From assembly GCA_021772915.1 (NCBI GenBank), contig JAJFLB010000053.1, positions 1 through 64,000 of the forward strand: a stretch of DNA of 64,000 bases, in the 5' to 3' direction. The stretch's first letter is position 1. Every line of letters starts with the position of its first letter. The translations under genes were made by a program, and so were the position numbers. The DNA comes from Gammaproteobacteria bacterium. GTDB lineage: Bacteria; Pseudomonadota; Gammaproteobacteria; Xanthomonadales; SZUA-36. Below are positions 25,856 through 34,013 of the stretch, piece by piece. The notes under the pieces were generated by a model, which ran no database searches, was not told the DNA's origin, and saw only the letters and a list, made by a program, of their open reading frames with translations.

Positions 25856-26575
25856 ATGGCACTATCTGAAGTTAAATCGTGGATTGAAGGCGAAACGTTG
25901 ACAGCCTCAGATCTTAACGCTGAATTCGACAATATCTACAACAATCAACAGTCTCTAGGCACCCCCAGGACTGCTGCCTGGGACATGGATGGGCAAGAAT
26001 TAATATTCGATGCTGATGGTGATACGACCATTCACGCCAGCACAGACGACCAGATTGATGTAAAAATCGCTGGTGCCGATGATTTCCGGTTTGTTGCTAA
26101 TATCTTCCGATCCCTCTCAGGTTCGGTCATTGAAACCAATACTATCGACGAAACGTCCTCAGGGAGTGGCGTTACCGTAGATGGGGCTTTAATTAAAGAT
26201 GGGGCTATCTACTCTTCTGCTTTTAAAATTATCACCACCACCCGCGATATCTCAACCGCGTCCGGCACACAATCTGTCACAGGTGTAGGATTTACCCCTA
26301 GAGCCGCGATTATACTCTCAGCGATAAGTGCCTTTGATGCCATGTCAGTCGGGGTAGATGACGGAACAACCCATGTAGTTATTGGTGATAGAAACTCTGT
26401 AGCCACAGGCACATGGGGGCCACTTGCAACGCATTCAATCTATATCATTCGTTCAGCTTCCGATATCTACCAGGGCGCAATAACAGCTTTTACGAGTGAT
26501 GGCTGTACAATCACCTGGACAAAAACTGGATCGCCAACCGGAACGGCCCAGGTCTATATTCTTTTCTTAAGATAA
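25856..26575 (+). CDS. Tail fibre-like protein, 239 aa
   Basis: The N-terminus (WIEGETLTASDLNAEFDNIY) is a pattern common at the start of phage fibre and tail-spike proteins, where it packs as a trimer before a beta-rich shaft. The middle has DGALIKDGAI, another frequent fibre junction. The C-terminal 100 residues form a Thr/Ser/Ile beta domain ending AQVYILFLR. There is no signal peptide. It is probably a receptor-binding component, placed near the end of the phage late region. Confidence 0.65.
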   Translation: MALSEVKSWIEGETLTASDLNAEFDNIYNNQQSLGTPRTAAWDMDGQELIFDADGDTTIHASTDDQIDVKIAGADDFRFVANIFRSLSGSVIETNTIDETSSGSGVTVDGALIKDGAIYSSAFKIITTTRDISTASGTQSVTGVGFTPRAAIILSAISAFDAMSVGVDDGTTHVVIGDRNSVATGTWGPLATHSIYIIRSASDIYQGAITAFTSDGCTITWTKTGSPTGTAQVYILFLR

Positions 26576-26586
26576 CCTAATTTGGT

Positions 26587-26600
26587 GCTAATATATTAGC
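26587..26600. promoter_or_regulatory. Perfect 14-bp palindrome before the lipoprotein gene
   Basis: GCTAATATATTAGC is its own reverse complement and ends one base before the ATG at 26,602. It covers the place where a ribosome site would be, and it overlaps a TAATAT box that has a weak TTAAGA element 16 bases upstream. It could be a repressor operator giving the next gene separate control, or an RNA hairpin over the start. Confidence 0.5.
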
Positions 26601-26601
26601 T

Positions 26602-27294
26602 ATGCGAATATTAGTAGCTAGCTTAGCCTTATGCTTAATGCTTACCTCTTGCCAGGGGCAGGGAGTTGATTACATTGCGGGGGTAATTAGAAATACGGGT
26701 GGTGGTTGGCAGCTTATTGATAATGTCGATCATACCCCGCTAAACATCGCCTCTGTTGAAACATTGTCAGACGGTAAGATCAGAATCAATTATGATTTTG
26801 CTGCGTCACAGGTGATTTCTTTTACAGTGACACCGGATGAGACTTATATACGCTATGGGTTAACCGCTGGGGCAAGAGCTAGTCTGGATTACGCTATGAT
26901 CACCCTATCCGCCCCGTTACGTTTCTACTATGACACTGGGACTGGTCATATTGTTAATAATTTCATATTCGGTGACAATGTTTACGAAAGTGAAATAGGG
27001 ATGGATTATGTAGAATTCACTCACCCCCCTGTTTATGGGAATACGATGCCGGTGTATTCTAAGATCTCATCAACCTCTGAAAAACAACTAAATATTACCT
27101 TCCAGCCCATCAACAGCACCACCACTAGAATGTTTATTTCTACCGACTTAGAAGGTCAAAACTCAGCCATTAACAACGGTCAATTCGTTGCCCCAGCCGG
27201 GTTTATTACCATTGATTTAGGCGTGGCCGAAGTCGATGCAAACGACGTTCAATCGGTCACTGGCAATCTTTGGATCATGGGTATCGTCCAATAA
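26602..27294 (+). CDS. Prophage-encoded lipoprotein beside attR, 230 aa
   Basis: The N-terminus is a lipoprotein signal: MRI, hydrophobic core LVASLALCLM, then lipobox L-T-S-C with Cys17 as the lipidated residue and Gln at +2, which favours the outer membrane. The mature part (about 210 residues) is beta-rich with no Cys and no recognised enzyme motif. It is the last gene before the attachment site and has no ribosome site, but a palindrome overlaps its start region. Location and export suggest lysogenic conversion, for example receptor masking or exclusion of other phages; this is inference. It could instead be a virion-linked protein. Confidence 0.6.
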   Translation: MRILVASLALCLMLTSCQGQGVDYIAGVIRNTGGGWQLIDNVDHTPLNIASVETLSDGKIRINYDFAASQVISFTVTPDETYIRYGLTAGARASLDYAMITLSAPLRFYYDTGTGHIVNNFIFGDNVYESEIGMDYVEFTHPPVYGNTMPVYSKISSTSEKQLNITFQPINSTTTRMFISTDLEGQNSAINNGQFVAPAGFITIDLGVAEVDANDVQSVTGNLWIMGIVQ

Positions 27295-27446
27295 TAGAGT
27301 TTAGTGGCTACTGCGATCCAGTTCAGTTAAAGCTAATTCACTCATTATATATGGGTTCGGCACAGCCTATAGTGATACCACTACATTTGATTAAAATTAA
27401 GTTAATAAAACCAGCTAGTTACATCCACTGATCCCATGTTACAATC

Positions 27447-27491
<45 letters not shown>

Positions 27492-27685
27492 ATTCACCGG
27501 ACCATGAGAGACTCTCCAGGATGTCTCAAGCCCGTGTAATTACAATGTTTTTTAAAACTAAACATATTTTTGGGAACGGCTTGACACGGTTCGATACGGC
27601 CTGGAAATAGCGCCGGAATGGCGCCGCTGCGGCGCAGGTTTATGCATTGAGCAGCAGGCGGCTCGTGCTTTCTTACGGCGGTGCA

Positions 27686-29509
27686 TCAGTGCCGGCTTTG
27701 CTTGACGATGCCGAATACCCTTATTCGATATGTCAGGGTTGAAGGCTTGATTCCCAGGAGTTCCGCAGCACCTTGGGGACCCCAAATCTTCCAGTTTGTG
27801 TACCTTAAGGCTGCAGCAATATTCGCTTTCTCAAGTTCTTTGAATTCTGCGTTGGTCACAAACCCGGACGATTCAGTTTCGGTTCGGTCCTTAGGCAAAT
27901 GTAAATCTGCGGACGCATTCGGCACTACAAAATCCAACCTGAGCCGGTTGCCGGTGGATGAGATTACTGCCCGCTCAATGACATTCTTTAGCTCTCGTAT
28001 ATTTCCGGGCCAGTCCTGTTGTTTCAGTACCGAAACCTGTTGCTGTGTCATGCGTAGTGGTTCACGCCCAAGTTCACGGCAAATCAGTTGTAAAAAGTGA
28101 AATGCAAGCGGCGCCACGTCATCGAGTCGTTCACGCAGCGGTGGAACTTCAACCGGGAAGACACTGAGACGATAATATAGATCCTCCCGAAAACGACCGG
28201 CCTGGGTTTCTTCCATTAAATCCCTGTTAGTGGCCGCGACGATACGCACATCCACTTTGATTGTCTTTTCATCCCCGATACGTTCGAATTCACCCTCCTG
28301 AAGCGCACGCAGCAACTTTCCCTGCTGTGACATTGGAATCTCACCCACTTCGTCCAGAAACAAGGTGCCGCCATCAGCCAGCTCAAGACGTCCAACCCGA
28401 TCCTGGTGGGCACCGGTGAATGCCCCCCGCACGTGGCCAAAGAATTCGCTTTCAAACAGGTCTTTCGGGATTGAAGCGCAGTTCACTTTCACCATTGGTT
28501 TGTCAGCCCTGTCACTCTTTGTATGGATCGCCCGGGCAATCATTTCCTTGCCCACTCCGGACTCGCCCAGGATAAGGACACTCACTGGTGTCCGGGCCAC
28601 CGCTTCTATCTGGGCAAGCGTCCGATTCAAGGCCTGGCTGTCCCCGATGATTTCACCGAAGTTGACCGTGACATTGATCTCATCGCGCAGATAATCACGT
28701 TCCTGCTCAAGCTGCTCCTTGAGACTCCTGATTTCTTCAAAGGTCTTTTTGCGCTGGGCCTCAATCTCCTTGCGTGTAGAAATGTCACGGAATACGACCA
28801 CTGCGCCGTTGGGCTTGCCGTCCTGCATGATCGGTGTACTCGTATACTCTACCGGTAAGGCTGTCCCGTTTGTGTGCCAGAACACCTCGCTGTCAACGCG
28901 GTGAATCTCGCCATCTTTCAACGCTGCATAAATCGGACATTCCTGCCTGGGGTAGGGCGCTCCGTCAGCGTGCGAGTGGTGGTGAATATCATGTGCAGAC
29001 TGGCCACGCACTTCATCGACCTGCCAGCCCAGGATCTCGGTGGACGCCGCGTTGCCAAAAGTTGTTCTGCCGTCACAATCCAGTCCGTAAATGCCCTCGC
29101 CTGCCGCATCGAGAATTTGTTGGTGTTGCGATTGCAATTGCGCCAGCTCCTCGTACGCACGATCAAACTCACCTACATCCATTGCAACCACCATCACGGA
29201 TGCCTGTTCTTCGTCACCCTGTTGTATCCGCCAGGCAGACAGGCGCACTGGCAGCATTCCATCGGCCGTCAACAATACAGCTTCAGTATTCTCCATTGCG
29301 CTACCGTCCCGGGCCACTGCTTCCAATTGACCGGGTAACGCCGGGGTGGCCTCGAAATCGAACAATTTTGCGGCCGGCAATGCTTCGCTTTGCGGCTGCG
29401 AAAGCCCAAGTTTTTCCTGCCACACCGGAGTCAGTTCCCGGCACAGCATTGATTCATCCAAAGCCAGCATCAGTAGCGGTGTGTCTTGAAACAGCCATCC
29501 GAGTTCCAT
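27686..29509 (-). CDS. Sigma-54-dependent activator, PAS-PAS-AAA+-Fis type, 607 aa
   Basis: This is an enhancer-binding protein that remodels sigma-54 RNA polymerase using ATP. Two PAS-like sensor domains occupy about residues 1-115 and 125-250; the second carries HDIHHHSHADG and PRQECPIY, a His/Cys-rich variant seen in some signalling PAS domains. A coiled linker leads to the AAA+ domain with Walker A GESGVGKE (315-322), the sigma-54 contact loop GAFTGA (362-367) and Walker B TLFLDEVGE. The C-terminus is a Fis-type helix-turn-helix (AAELLGIKPSTLTYRIRVFG). There is no receiver domain, so it senses a ligand or redox state directly. GGAG precedes the ATG. It is divergent from a sigma-54 promoter with inverted-repeat sites at 29,527-29,581. 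Confidence 0.95.
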   Translation of the reverse strand: MELGWLFQDTPLLMLALDESMLCRELTPVWQEKLGLSQPQSEALPAAKLFDFEATPALPGQLEAVARDGSAMENTEAVLLTADGMLPVRLSAWRIQQGDEEQASVMVVAMDVGEFDRAYEELAQLQSQHQQILDAAGEGIYGLDCDGRTTFGNAASTEILGWQVDEVRGQSAHDIHHHSHADGAPYPRQECPIYAALKDGEIHRVDSEVFWHTNGTALPVEYTSTPIMQDGKPNGAVVVFRDISTRKEIEAQRKKTFEEIRSLKEQLEQERDYLRDEINVTVNFGEIIGDSQALNRTLAQIEAVARTPVSVLILGESGVGKEMIARAIHTKSDRADKPMVKVNCASIPKDLFESEFFGHVRGAFTGAHQDRVGRLELADGGTLFLDEVGEIPMSQQGKLLRALQEGEFERIGDEKTIKVDVRIVAATNRDLMEETQAGRFREDLYYRLSVFPVEVPPLRERLDDVAPLAFHFLQLICRELGREPLRMTQQQVSVLKQQDWPGNIRELKNVIERAVISSTGNRLRLDFVVPNASADLHLPKDRTETESSGFVTNAEFKELEKANIAAALRYTNWKIWGPQGAAELLGIKPSTLTYRIRVFGIVKQSRH

Positions 29510-29526
29510 ACTTATTGCTCCAAATT

Positions 29527-29581
29527 CCTCAAATTATTGAGGATTCTGCCACAGATATTTGATGAACACAACTATTTGAGG
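29527..29581. promoter_or_regulatory. Paired activator sites (UAS), copy A
   Basis: Site 1 is CCTCAA-ATTA-TTGAGG (29,527-29,542), a perfect 6-bp inverted repeat. Site 2 (29,566-29,581) is a weaker copy, ACACAA-CTAT-TTGAGG. The centres are 39 bp apart, close to an integral number of helical turns. Site 1 begins exactly 100 bp before the -24 element. A two-site arrangement at this distance is usual for Fis-type enhancer-binding proteins, and the adjacent divergent activator is the natural ligand. Confidence 0.75.
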
Positions 29582-29626
29582 TGCAAATATATTCATATCG
29601 TATTGTTTTAATTGACTTTACAGGTC

Positions 29627-29642
29627 TGGCACGTTTACTGCA
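29627..29642 (+). promoter_or_regulatory. Sigma-54 promoter, copy A
   Basis: TGGCACG-TTTA-CTGCA matches the -24/-12 consensus (TGGCACG-N4-TTGCA) at every informative position except one T. The GG and GC pairs are correctly spaced. Transcription should start about 12 bases downstream, leaving a short leader with an AGGAG ribosome site before the gene at 29,688. Confidence 0.9.
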
Positions 29643-29687
29643 CTTACATAACACCGAAAGAAACTGAAATTAATTAGGAGAAACGTC

Positions 29688-29900
29688 ATGGCAAGCAAAT
29701 TTGATCCAAATGAAATTTCTTCAACTGACATGATCATTGCCTTGAATGAGCTCTTCCCCGAAACGACGTATGGAGCCGTACCGGTGATCGACCAGTTTGA
29801 AGCGTTCGAAATCTATGCCGCCTTTGAAGACGGCGGCTTGGCCGAAGCACCCAGTGCACTCGAAGTCTACCTCAATAATCAGCAACACCAAACCGTATAA
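29688..29900 (+). CDS. Hypothetical protein, first gene of the sigma-54 operon, 70 aa
   Basis: AGGAG precedes the ATG, 45 bases after the sigma-54 promoter, so the gene is certain to be in the regulon. The protein is acidic, soluble and compact, with no signal peptide, Cys or metal motif. Helical patterns occur at residues 10-20 and 35-65. No family is recognised. As the promoter-proximal gene of a conserved-looking operon it may be a regulatory or carrier-type subunit, but nothing in the sequence settles this. Confidence 0.75.
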   Translation: MASKFDPNEISSTDMIIALNELFPETTYGAVPVIDQFEAFEIYAAFEDGGLAEAPSALEVYLNNQQHQTV

Positions 29901-29912
29901 GGAACACACACA

Positions 29913-30329
29913 ATGCAACGACCCCCACTCCCCCCCTTCAAGCTTGAAACGGCACTGGCAAAAGTCCAGGCGGCAGAAGATGCCTGGAATTCACGATCTC
30001 CAAAAAAGGTGGCACAGGCATACACGTTTGACTCCACCTGGCGGAATCGCGACGAGTTTTTCCAGGGCCGTGATGCGATTGAAGCCTTTCTCAAGCGGAA
30101 GTGGGCCGAAGAACTTCACTACCGCCTGATGAAAGAGCTCTGGGCGTTTACAGATAACCGCATCTCGGTGCGTTTCGAATATGAATGGCAACACGCAAAA
30201 ACCGGTTGTTGGTTCCGCACACACGGAAACGAGCACTGGGAATTTGACCAGGACGGCTATATGAGCCGTCGCGATATGAGCGCAAACGACATTCCGATTG
30301 CAGCCGAGGAACGGCGAATCGGCATTTGA
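29913..30329 (+). CDS. NTF2-like (DUF1348-type) protein, 138 aa
   Basis: The sequence follows the DUF1348 family of the NTF2/SnoaL-like cone fold: [25 protein letters not shown] near the start (given here as positions 18-42), a middle with FEYEWQH, and [16 protein letters not shown] near the end. Such proteins form pockets for small hydrophobic ligands; some are hydrolases or isomerases, but this subfamily has no established reaction. It is cytoplasmic, with no signal peptide. It lies 12 bases after the previous gene and is part of the sigma-54 operon. Confidence 0.85.
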   Translation: MQRPPLPPFKLETALAKVQAAEDAWNSRSPKKVAQAYTFDSTWRNRDEFFQGRDAIEAFLKRKWAEELHYRLMKELWAFTDNRISVRFEYEWQHAKTGCWFRTHGNEHWEFDQDGYMSRRDMSANDIPIAAEERRIGI

Positions 30330-30364
30330 ACTACTTACTCAACCCCAAGTAAATGGAGAAACCC

Positions 30365-31105
30365 ATGAAATTACGTATTACATTACTAGCAGCTATTTTT
30401 ACGGCAATCGGCACGACTTCGGTCGCTAACGCAGCCCTGCCTGACCCCGGTATGGAGATTGTTTCCGGTCGCACGGCATTGTTGATCACCGACCCTCAGA
30501 ATGACTTTCTGAGCCCGCAGGGCGTTACCTGGGGCGTGGTGGGCAAGAGCGTTACTGAAAACAATACCGTGGCCAACATCGAATCGCTGTTCAAGGCTGC
30601 AAAAGCCGGCGACATGCCGGTTTTTGTCTCACCGCACTACTACTACCCCGCCGATCACGGCTGGCAGTTCGAAGGCGCCCTGGAAAAACTGATGCACAAC
30701 ATTGGCATGTTCGACCGCAAAGGTGCGCTGACCACCGAAGGATTTGAAGGCTCAGGTGCCGACTGGCTGGAACGCTACAAGCCATACATCAACGACGGCG
30801 CAACCATTGTCTCCAACCCGCACAAAGTTTACGGGCCGGAAACCAATGACCTGGTACTGCAACTGCGTAAGCGCGGCGTAGACAAGGTTATCCTCGGCGG
30901 CATGTCGGCCAACCTGTGTACTGAATCACACATGCGTGAATTGATGGAACAGGGTTTCGAAGTCGCCGTTGTTTCCGACGCTACCGCTGCTGCCATCGTC
31001 GACGAAGGTGACGGTTACCAGGCGGCGCTGGTCAACTTCCGCTTCATTGCCAATACCGTCTGGAGCACACAACAAGCAGTCCAGAAGATCAACAGTAGCA
31101 AGTAA
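30365..31105 (+). CDS. Exported isochorismatase-fold cysteine hydrolase, 246 aa
   Basis: A Sec signal peptide (MKLRITLLAA to about Ala24, ending VANA-A) directs the enzyme to the periplasm, which is unusual in this family. The catalytic triad is visible: Asp43 (ITDPQNDF), Lys154 (NPHKVYG) and Cys185 (SANLCTESHMRE). The family hydrolyses amide, imide or carbamate-like bonds; true isochorismatases belong to a different subgroup. The ATG at 30,365 is preferred over one at 30,353 because GGAGA then sits at the right distance. Genes before and after suggest processing of a small molecule at the envelope. Confidence 0.88.
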   Translation: MKLRITLLAAIFTAIGTTSVANAALPDPGMEIVSGRTALLITDPQNDFLSPQGVTWGVVGKSVTENNTVANIESLFKAAKAGDMPVFVSPHYYYPADHGWQFEGALEKLMHNIGMFDRKGALTTEGFEGSGADWLERYKPYINDGATIVSNPHKVYGPETNDLVLQLRKRGVDKVILGGMSANLCTESHMRELMEQGFEVAVVSDATAAAIVDEGDGYQAALVNFRFIANTVWSTQQAVQKINSSK

Positions 31106-31133
31106 AAATCGATTTATCAGAATGGAGAATATT

Positions 31134-31562
31134 ATGAATCTTCTAACCCAAAATGCTCACTGGTTCCTGCGCATCGCGCTTGCCAGCGTATTCATTTACC
31201 ACGGAATGTTGAAATTCCTGAACCTCGAGGCTTTTGCCCAGATGCTACCCATTTCTTACCTGATGGTAGTGCTGGTTGCCCTGGCTGAAACCGGTGGCGG
31301 ACTGCTTGTCCTGCTGGGCGGATTTCGGAGGGATGTCATTTCAGACCTTGCCACACGTGTAGGAGCGGCGCTGAATGTGCCGGTGATGATCGGCGCTATT
31401 ACACTGGTCCACTGGGGCCAGTGGAATTTCCTGCCGTCAAAGACACACCCGATCGGTGGCATCGAGTTTCAGACAGTATTGATCCTAGTCATGCTGTACC
31501 TGGCGATTACGGGCAACCGTGGTCTTGCAAATACCGACTCAGCACGCATCCAGGCCGCCTAG
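31134..31562 (+). CDS. DoxX-family inner-membrane protein, 142 aa
   Basis: Four hydrophobic segments with the DoxX pattern are visible: FLRIALASVFIYHGMLKF near the N-terminus, LMVVLVALAETGGGLLVLLG, a Gly/Val-rich third, and FQTVLILVMLYLAITG. DoxX proteins are inner-membrane partners of redox and sulfur-stress enzymes, with no single biochemical role. GGAGA precedes the ATG at 31,134; an ATG four codons earlier is possible. It is the fourth gene of the sigma-54 operon, directly after the exported hydrolase, so the two may act together at the membrane. Confidence 0.85.
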   Translation: MNLLTQNAHWFLRIALASVFIYHGMLKFLNLEAFAQMLPISYLMVVLVALAETGGGLLVLLGGFRRDVISDLATRVGAALNVPVMIGAITLVHWGQWNFLPSKTHPIGGIEFQTVLILVMLYLAITGNRGLANTDSARIQAA

Positions 31563-31626
31563 GCCTGGAGCCCTGCATTTTTCGCAACAGACTGATTATT
31601 CGCAGTAATTAAGGAGGAGAACAACT

Positions 31627-31935
31627 ATGTACTCGTACATCAAAAGAGTTCCGCTGTTAGCATTGTTTTACCTGCTTATGGGGCTCGTAATCTCAAATTT
31701 ACCTGTCAAGGCAGATGAGTCAACTCATATCAGCTACCCAACGGTAGCCATCGAAAATGTGGACATCTTCCCTGTTGCCGGTGCTGAACCTTACAAACGG
31801 GATCTCAAGAACCTCGAGTATCACCTTATTGATACCGGACACTTTGCTTTGGAAACACACGGTCGGAAAATTGCCGGTCTAATCAACAACTTTCTTAATC
31901 GCAAAGTCGAGTCCCCCTCTGTAGCGGCAAAATAG
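31627..31935 (+). CDS. Signal peptide joined to the C-terminal piece of an alpha/beta hydrolase, 102 aa
   Basis: Residues 1-30 form a signal peptide ([17 protein letters not shown] core, cleavage near VKA-DE). From about residue 43 the sequence matches the end of alpha/beta hydrolases: [16 protein letters not shown], then [16 protein letters not shown] with the histidine of the catalytic triad, then a last amphipathic helix. The nucleophile elbow and most of the fold are missing, so it cannot be an active hydrolase alone. It has a strong ribosome site (AAGGAGGAG) and no internal stop. It is either a decayed gene newly fused to a signal or a small periplasmic accessory. It is last before the terminators. 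Confidence 0.7.
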   Translation: MYSYIKRVPLLALFYLLMGLVISNLPVKADESTHISYPTVAIENVDIFPVAGAEPYKRDLKNLEYHLIDTGHFALETHGRKIAGLINNFLNRKVESPSVAAK

Positions 31936-31977
31936 AGCCGCTACTTTTGCGGCCGCACCGGTTGCGGCCACTTTTTT
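31921..31977 (+). terminator. Tandem rho-independent terminators ending the sigma-54 operon
   Basis: Hairpin 1 is GTAGCGGC (31,921-31,928) paired with GCCGCTAC (31,937-31,944), an 8-bp perfect stem followed by TTTT. The stop codon of the preceding gene lies in its loop. Hairpin 2 is GGCCGCA (31,951-31,957) paired with TGCGGCC (31,963-31,969), followed by six T. Two adjacent hairpins suggest a firm end to the first transcript. Confidence 0.88.
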
Positions 31978-31993
31978 CCCCAAGGAGAACATA

Positions 31994-32761
31994 ATGAGTC
32001 ATTCAAATTCACCTTTAGCGCTGATTGTTGGCGGCTCAAGCGGTATGGGCAAAGAGATAGCCCGGCAACTTTTGAACCGCGGAGTCAACGTTGCACTTTT
32101 AGGCCGCAACAGAAATAAACTGCAAGATGCTCAATCTGAGTTGAAAGTTATTGGCATGACAGAATTCTATGGTGTAGATCTTTATGACGAGAAAGCAGTT
32201 GATGACTTCATCGGTCATTTGCACCAGGCATCCCGGCACATCAGGTACCTGGTGAATGCGGCAGGTATTTTTACACCCACCCCATTTCTGGAACACACAA
32301 AGGTGGACTACGATAAATACCTTGATTTGAACAGGAGTATTTTCTTTATCACCCAGGCAGTTGCCGAAAACATGAAATCACATGGCGGTGGTTCAATTGT
32401 GAATATCGGATCAATGTGGGCAAAACAGGCCATCAAGGCGACACCTTCGTCTGCCTATTCGATGCAAAAAGCCGGATTGCATTCGTTGACGCAACATTTG
32501 GCAATGGAACTGGCTGACCACAATATTCGTGTAAACGCGGTCGCTCCCGCGGTGGTTGAAACACCTATCTACAGCGCCTTTGTTGAGCCCGATGATTTTC
32601 GGTCAACGCTGGACAGCTTTAATGACTTTCACCCGATAGGACGAATTGGGCAGGTCAAAGACATCGCCAATTCGGTTGATTTTCTATTGTCAGAAAAAGC
32701 AGATTGGGTAACAGGTGCCATCTGGGATGTAGATGGTGGTGTTATGGCGGGTCGCAACTAA
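31994..32761 (+). CDS. Short-chain dehydrogenase/reductase, 255 aa
   Basis: This is a classical SDR: nucleotide-binding motif GGSSGMGKE near residue 13, structural NAAG (near 88), catalytic Ser (NIGSMW) and YSMQK with Tyr and Lys, then a C-terminal [11 protein letters not shown]. It uses NAD(H) or NADP(H); Arg residues after the second strand (GRNRNK) favour NADPH. Substrate cannot be read. It has its own AAGGAG site 7 bases before ATG and lies after the terminators, so it needs read-through or a separate promoter. Its neighbours link it to the same accessory block. Confidence 0.9.
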   Translation: MSHSNSPLALIVGGSSGMGKEIARQLLNRGVNVALLGRNRNKLQDAQSELKVIGMTEFYGVDLYDEKAVDDFIGHLHQASRHIRYLVNAAGIFTPTPFLEHTKVDYDKYLDLNRSIFFITQAVAENMKSHGGGSIVNIGSMWAKQAIKATPSSAYSMQKAGLHSLTQHLAMELADHNIRVNAVAPAVVETPIYSAFVEPDDFRSTLDSFNDFHPIGRIGQVKDIANSVDFLLSEKADWVTGAIWDVDGGVMAGRN

Positions 32762-32793
32762 CCTGACAGACAGGTTCCAGGAAGAATCAGTTT

Positions 32794-33366
32794 ATGACTC
32801 ATCAATTTGCAGACATTACATTCACCGACAGCGTTAAAGCGGCTCAGCAGCGCTATGGCTCACGCCCGAACAATGAGCGCTTGCAAACCGTTGCCGGCCC
32901 GAACGATCAGCTTGGCTCGAGGGAAGCCGAGTTTATCGCCTTGCGCGACACATTCTATATGGCAACCGTCAATGAAACGGGCTGGCCATATGTGCAGCAC
33001 CGGGGCGGACCGGTCGGATTTTTGAAGGTGCTGGATTCGAGTCGCCTTGCGTATGCTGACTTTCGCGGCAATACACAACTCATCAGCATGGGAAACGTCT
33101 CCAATAATGACCGTTGTTCCCTGATACTGATGGATTACCCTAACCGCAGGCGCCTTAAAATTCTTGGTCACATGCGTGTTGTGGATGTCAACGATGTTAA
33201 TCCTGGTGACCTTGCAACAGTAGAACTCCCGGTATACAAAGCACGCATCGAGCGTGTTGTATTTATCGACATGGCTGCTTTTGACTGGAACTGCCCGCAA
33301 CACATCACGCGACGGTATACGAAACCGGAGTTCACAGATCTCCTGGTAAACACTGTGCGGCGATGA
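32794..33366 (+). CDS. Pyridoxamine 5'-phosphate oxidase-like flavin-binding protein, 190 aa
   Basis: The split-barrel flavin fold is indicated by FYMATVNETGWPYVQHRGGP (residues about 49-68), FADFRGNTQ-like AYADFRGNTQLISMGNV, LILMDYPNRRRLKILGHMRV, and a C-terminal CPQHITRRY that in this subfamily contacts the flavin phosphate. These proteins bind FMN or F420-like cofactors and reduce or oxidise small molecules; a true PdxH role is unlikely. It lies 32 bases after the SDR gene with a GGAAG site, so it is probably co-transcribed with it. Confidence 0.85.
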   Translation: MTHQFADITFTDSVKAAQQRYGSRPNNERLQTVAGPNDQLGSREAEFIALRDTFYMATVNETGWPYVQHRGGPVGFLKVLDSSRLAYADFRGNTQLISMGNVSNNDRCSLILMDYPNRRRLKILGHMRVVDVNDVNPGDLATVELPVYKARIERVVFIDMAAFDWNCPQHITRRYTKPEFTDLLVNTVRR

Positions 33367-33421
33367 TTTATCACTGCCCGCCTATGTATTAATTGGCAAT
33401 TTATTCCCAGGGAATATCAAC

Positions 33422-33928
33422 ATGAACAAAATAAACATACGAGATCAGTTGGGCGGAAAGGATAGTGCCGTGAATAAAATAGAACCCTATGAAAGAAGAC
33501 CTGTTGAGTTCATAAAACAATTTAGCTCAGGAGGCTGGAGAATTAAGATTTATGGGATTTCAGCTAAATCAGAACCTCTATCTAAAGAACTTGTTTCAGA
33601 GGGAATAAAAGCAGTGTTGTCTCATCTGCCGCAACCTGCTTTAACAGAACAGCGCTATGGCGTTGGATTTCTAATCATTCATCAGGGAACAATGCGTAAT
33701 TGGTTCTTATTGGACTGGTGGGAGAAAGAAGACATTATGCATCATCGCTTATTTTCATCGCCTTTGAACAATCCCAATTTAATTACCTCAGAACCGGATA
33801 GGTCCTTGATTGCATGCGTACACGAATTAAGAATTATTGGCTTTGAAAGTGAAGCGTGGATAAAAACAGCTCTTTGCAAAGATTGTGAACCAGGCTTTGA
33901 TGAATACCTGAAACTTACTTTTCATTGA
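33422..33928 (+). CDS. Hypothetical protein, 168 aa
   Basis: This soluble alpha/beta protein is not of a family I can name with function. Notable segments are RYGVGFLIIHQGTMRNWFLLDWW (central, Trp-rich) and a C-terminal RIIGFESEAWIKTAL followed by CKDCEPGFDEYL with a CxxC-like pair. The N-terminal 25 residues are Asn/Lys/Gly-rich and probably flexible. It follows the flavin-type gene by 55 bases in the same direction and may belong to the same unit. A convergent SDR gene lies 85 bases further on. Confidence 0.65.
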   Translation: MNKINIRDQLGGKDSAVNKIEPYERRPVEFIKQFSSGGWRIKIYGISAKSEPLSKELVSEGIKAVLSHLPQPALTEQRYGVGFLIIHQGTMRNWFLLDWWEKEDIMHHRLFSSPLNNPNLITSEPDRSLIACVHELRIIGFESEAWIKTALCKDCEPGFDEYLKLTFH

Positions 33929-34013
33929 GTCCAAGGACAGACTCCTCCCTAAACACATATTCTATGGTGTTACTTGATTAAGATCCATACACTCCCTTGT
34001 GTCATTTTGCAGC

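Noticed and set aside
28834-29562. Plus-strand ORFs opposite the sigma-54 activator
   Set aside because: The minus-strand frame has complete AAA+ and Fis motifs; the plus-strand frames are Arg/Pro-rich shadows.
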